5,789 bases of DNA from an uncultured Collinsella sp. (GTDB taxonomy: Bacteria; Actinomycetota; Coriobacteriia; Coriobacteriales; Coriobacteriaceae): positions 1 through 5,789 of the forward strand of contig CAAENO010000231.1 of assembly GCA_900757385.1 (NCBI GenBank), written 5' to 3'. A program made the position numbers and the translations under genes. The notes under the pieces are model-generated. The model saw only the letters and a program-made list of their open reading frames with translations. It did not search any database and had not been told where the DNA came from. How positions within the stretch are numbered: position 1 is the stretch's first letter; every line of letters begins with the position of its first letter. Below, piece by piece: positions 5,723 to 5,789 of the stretch.

Positions 5723-5768
5723 GTGGATCGCAGCCCTTGCCTTCCCCGTCTACTTCTTCGTAGCGTAA
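5723..5768 (+). pseudogene. Displaced copy B of the purine permease 3' end
   Basis: Starting 22 bp after the surface protein stop codon, this segment repeats the last 45 bp of the permease gene (copy A at 3676-3720). It would encode WIAALAFPVYFFVA and a TAA stop where the permease has TAG. One change is Leu to Pro, the other synonymous. Nothing upstream resembles the rest of the permease and no start codon or ribosome site serves it, so it is a remnant or a recombination site rather than a gene. The 22 bp after it (to the window end) show only a short GCAAG match to the region after copy A. Confidence 0.85.
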
Positions 5769-5789
5769 GGGCAAGGCTGCAAAAGCTGA

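Noticed and set aside
5343..5768. Open frame of 141 codons on the + strand overlapping the surface gene and ending in the permease-like C-terminus
   Set aside because: The overlapping part is Arg/Pro/Ser-rich shadow sequence with no ribosome site. Only its last 14 codons have meaning, as the duplicated permease end.
3676..5768. Insertion sequence or complete integrative element between the 45-bp repeats
   Set aside because: No transposase, integrase, recombinase or terminal inverted repeats are found in the interval. Only the surface protein gene and its leader are present, so I describe a duplication rather than a named mobile element.

Overview
The window looks like chromosomal DNA of a GC-rich Gram-positive gut bacterium, most likely a Coriobacteriia member near Collinsella. 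This assignment is an inference. It rests on the GC-rich third codon positions, a bile-salt-hydrolase-type enzyme, and a wall-anchored surface protein with an LAxTG-type sorting signal, the variant common in actinobacteria.

Layout. Positions 1-618 hold the 3' end of a Kup-type potassium transporter gene on the + strand. It ends at a hairpin terminator (639-680) shared with a convergent minus-strand gene, a choloylglycine/bile salt hydrolase (698-1663). Upstream of that gene, on the same strand and separated by a G-U-rich terminator (1721-1763), is a small peptide deformylase-like gene (1795-2214). A divergent intergenic region (2215-2407) then leads to a + strand AzgA-type NCS2 purine permease (2408-3721), which ends at a strong terminator (3745-3788). 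A 140-bp leader precedes a + strand gene (3929-5701) for a secreted beta-helix surface protein with a signal peptide, regular 22-24-residue rungs, a Lys/Pro/Glu-rich wall spacer and an LAATG sorting signal. Immediately after its stop codon, the last 45 bp of the permease gene reappear (5723-5767) with 43/45 identity.

How the genes relate. Kup, the purine permease, the bile salt hydrolase and the surface protein all suit life in the gut (ion and purine uptake, bile acid deconjugation, attachment or glycan binding). They appear to be separate transcription units rather than one operon.

Points that stand out: the surface gene sits between two near-identical copies of the 3' end of the neighbouring permease gene, as if it had been inserted there or the site had been duplicated. 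The deformylase-like protein has Met in place of the catalytic Glu of HExxH. The bile salt hydrolase has a G-A-G selectivity-loop motif, and its ribosome binding site can pair with an upstream sequence. No integrase, transposase, CRISPR array, tRNA or rRNA is visible.
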